In this document: positions 4,457 to 5,081 of the stretch, one piece after another
Numbering within the stretch: position 1 is the stretch's first letter
Layout: each line of letters begins with the position of its first letter
From: Coriobacteriia bacterium
Lineage (GTDB): Bacteria; Actinomycetota; Coriobacteriia; Anaerosomatales; Anaerosomataceae
Assembly: GCA_016938395.1 (NCBI GenBank)
Contig: JAFGUS010000090.1
Location: forward strand, 1-5,081
Reading direction: 5' to 3'
DNA: 5,081 nt
The notes under the pieces: model-generated
The model's database searches: none
What the model saw: the letters and a program-made list of their open reading frames with translations, nothing else
Told to the model about the DNA's origin: nothing
Program-made: the position numbers and the translations under genes

Positions 4457-5081
4457 TGCGCGGCTTCGGCGCGTTCCTCATCAAGGAGCTCCGCGAAATC
4501 GCCCGCACGTGGCGCATCTGGGTGCTGCCGGGCATCGTGCTCTTCTTCGCTATCTCGGGTCCGCCGCTCGCCAAGATCACCCCGGAGCTCCTCGGCTCGT
4601 TCGTGGCCGAGCAGCCGGGCGTGGTGATCGAGTTCCCGGACCCCACGTATGTCGACGCCTACCTGCAGTGGACGAAGAATCTGCAGCAGATCGTGCTCTT
4701 CGCCGTGATCATCATGTTCGGGGGAGTGATATCGGCCGAGAAGCGGAGCGGCACAGCGGCGCTCGCGCTCACCAAGCCGCTGTCGCGCACGGCGTTCGTG
4801 CTCGCCAAGTTCGTGTCGCAGACCGCTCTGCTCGCTGTGACCGTCGTTGTCGGCGCACTCGCCACCTGGGGTCTCACGTACGCGGTCTTTGCCGAAGCGC
4901 CGTTGGCTCCGCTCGCCGAGGCGACGGCCGCGTGGCTTGCGCTCGGTGTGATGATCCTCGCGCTCATGGTGGCGCTCTCGGCGGCCATCGACTCCCAAGC
5001 GGGTGCCGCGGGCCTCGGCTTCCTCGGCTTCATCGCGCTGAGTGTGGCCACGCTCTGGAAGCCCGCGACGGAGTACTCGCC
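4456..5081 (+). CDS. ABC-2 type permease subunit (3' end outside window)
   Basis: An open frame from ATG 4456 runs to the window edge, giving 208 residues without a stop. The N-terminus MRGFGAFLIKELREIARTWR is the usual basic amphipathic lead-in of ABC-2 permeases. Hydrophobic segments lie at about 21-37, 77-94, 116-145, 156-178 and 183-201, with an extracytoplasmic loop (38-76) after the first. The motif SAEKRSGTAALALTKPLSR (93-111) is the cytoplasmic coupling region between helices 2 and 3 seen in many ABC-2 permeases, where it contacts the ATPase. The start overlaps the ATPase stop by one base (ATGA arrangement), so the pair is translationally coupled and probably forms one exporter. Complete members of this group have about six helices, so roughly the last helix is missing here. 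The substrate is not predictable. Confidence 0.92.
   Translation, partial: MRGFGAFLIKELREIARTWRIWVLPGIVLFFAISGPPLAKITPELLGSFVAEQPGVVIEFPDPTYVDAYLQWTKNLQQIVLFAVIIMFGGVISAEKRSGTAALALTKPLSRTAFVLAKFVSQTALLAVTVVVGALATWGLTYAVFAEAPLAPLAEATAAWLALGVMILALMVALSAAIDSQAGAAGLGFLGFIALSVATLWKPATEYS

Noticed and set aside
4198..4998. Minus-strand open frame of 266 codons
   Set aside because: It is antisense to the ATPase and permease, with low-complexity Arg/Glu/His composition and no family match.

Overview
The window is high-GC DNA in which every supported gene is on the + strand. Many genes start at GTG, several have strong AGGAGG-type ribosome binding sites, and genes often overlap by a few bases. This fits a high-GC Gram-positive bacterium (Actinomycetota). 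The PadR-linked ABC-2 operon style and consensus Shine-Dalgarno sites would suit a deep-branching, Coriobacteriia-like lineage, but that placement is an inference of low confidence.

Region 1 (about 1-436) is the 3' end of an RHS/YD-repeat protein gene. Recognisable RHS core sequence stops at about base 370, and the frame then runs through 21 unrelated codons to a stop. Those codons lie over the leader of the next operon, so the RHS gene appears to have lost its normal C-terminal tip at that junction.

Region 2 (about 375-1755) is a compact accessory cassette. It has a leader with two palindromes whose centres are 21 bp apart, a ribbon-helix-helix antitoxin, an overlapping PIN-domain (VapC-type) toxin, and then, 22 bases later, a MacroD/YmdB-type macro-domain protein with its own consensus ribosome binding site. 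The first pair is a typical toxin-antitoxin module. The macro gene probably shares its transcript, but it need not share its function.

Region 3 (about 1790-5081) is a PadR-controlled ABC-2 exporter operon. A near-consensus sigma70-type promoter (TTGACA, 18 bp spacer, TAGTAT) carries an imperfect 36-bp dyad centred at the first base pairs of the -10 box, a strong candidate for the PadR operator. The order is PadR regulator, a HAAS-DUF5808-DUF1648 membrane protein, a small PLDc_N-type two-helix membrane protein, an ABC ATPase, and an ABC-2 permease cut by the window edge. All junctions overlap (8, 86, 4 and about 1 bases), which implies co-transcription and translational coupling. The likely logic is that PadR represses its own operon until a ligand binds, after which the membrane accessory proteins and exporter are made; the substrate cannot be read from the sequence.

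No tRNA, rRNA, CRISPR array, insertion sequence or convincing intrinsic terminator was seen. No stretch over 300 bases lacks a gene. I see no clearly new system; the most unusual points are the RHS/toxin-antitoxin junction, the macro gene attached to the toxin pair, and the 86-base overlap inside the exporter operon.
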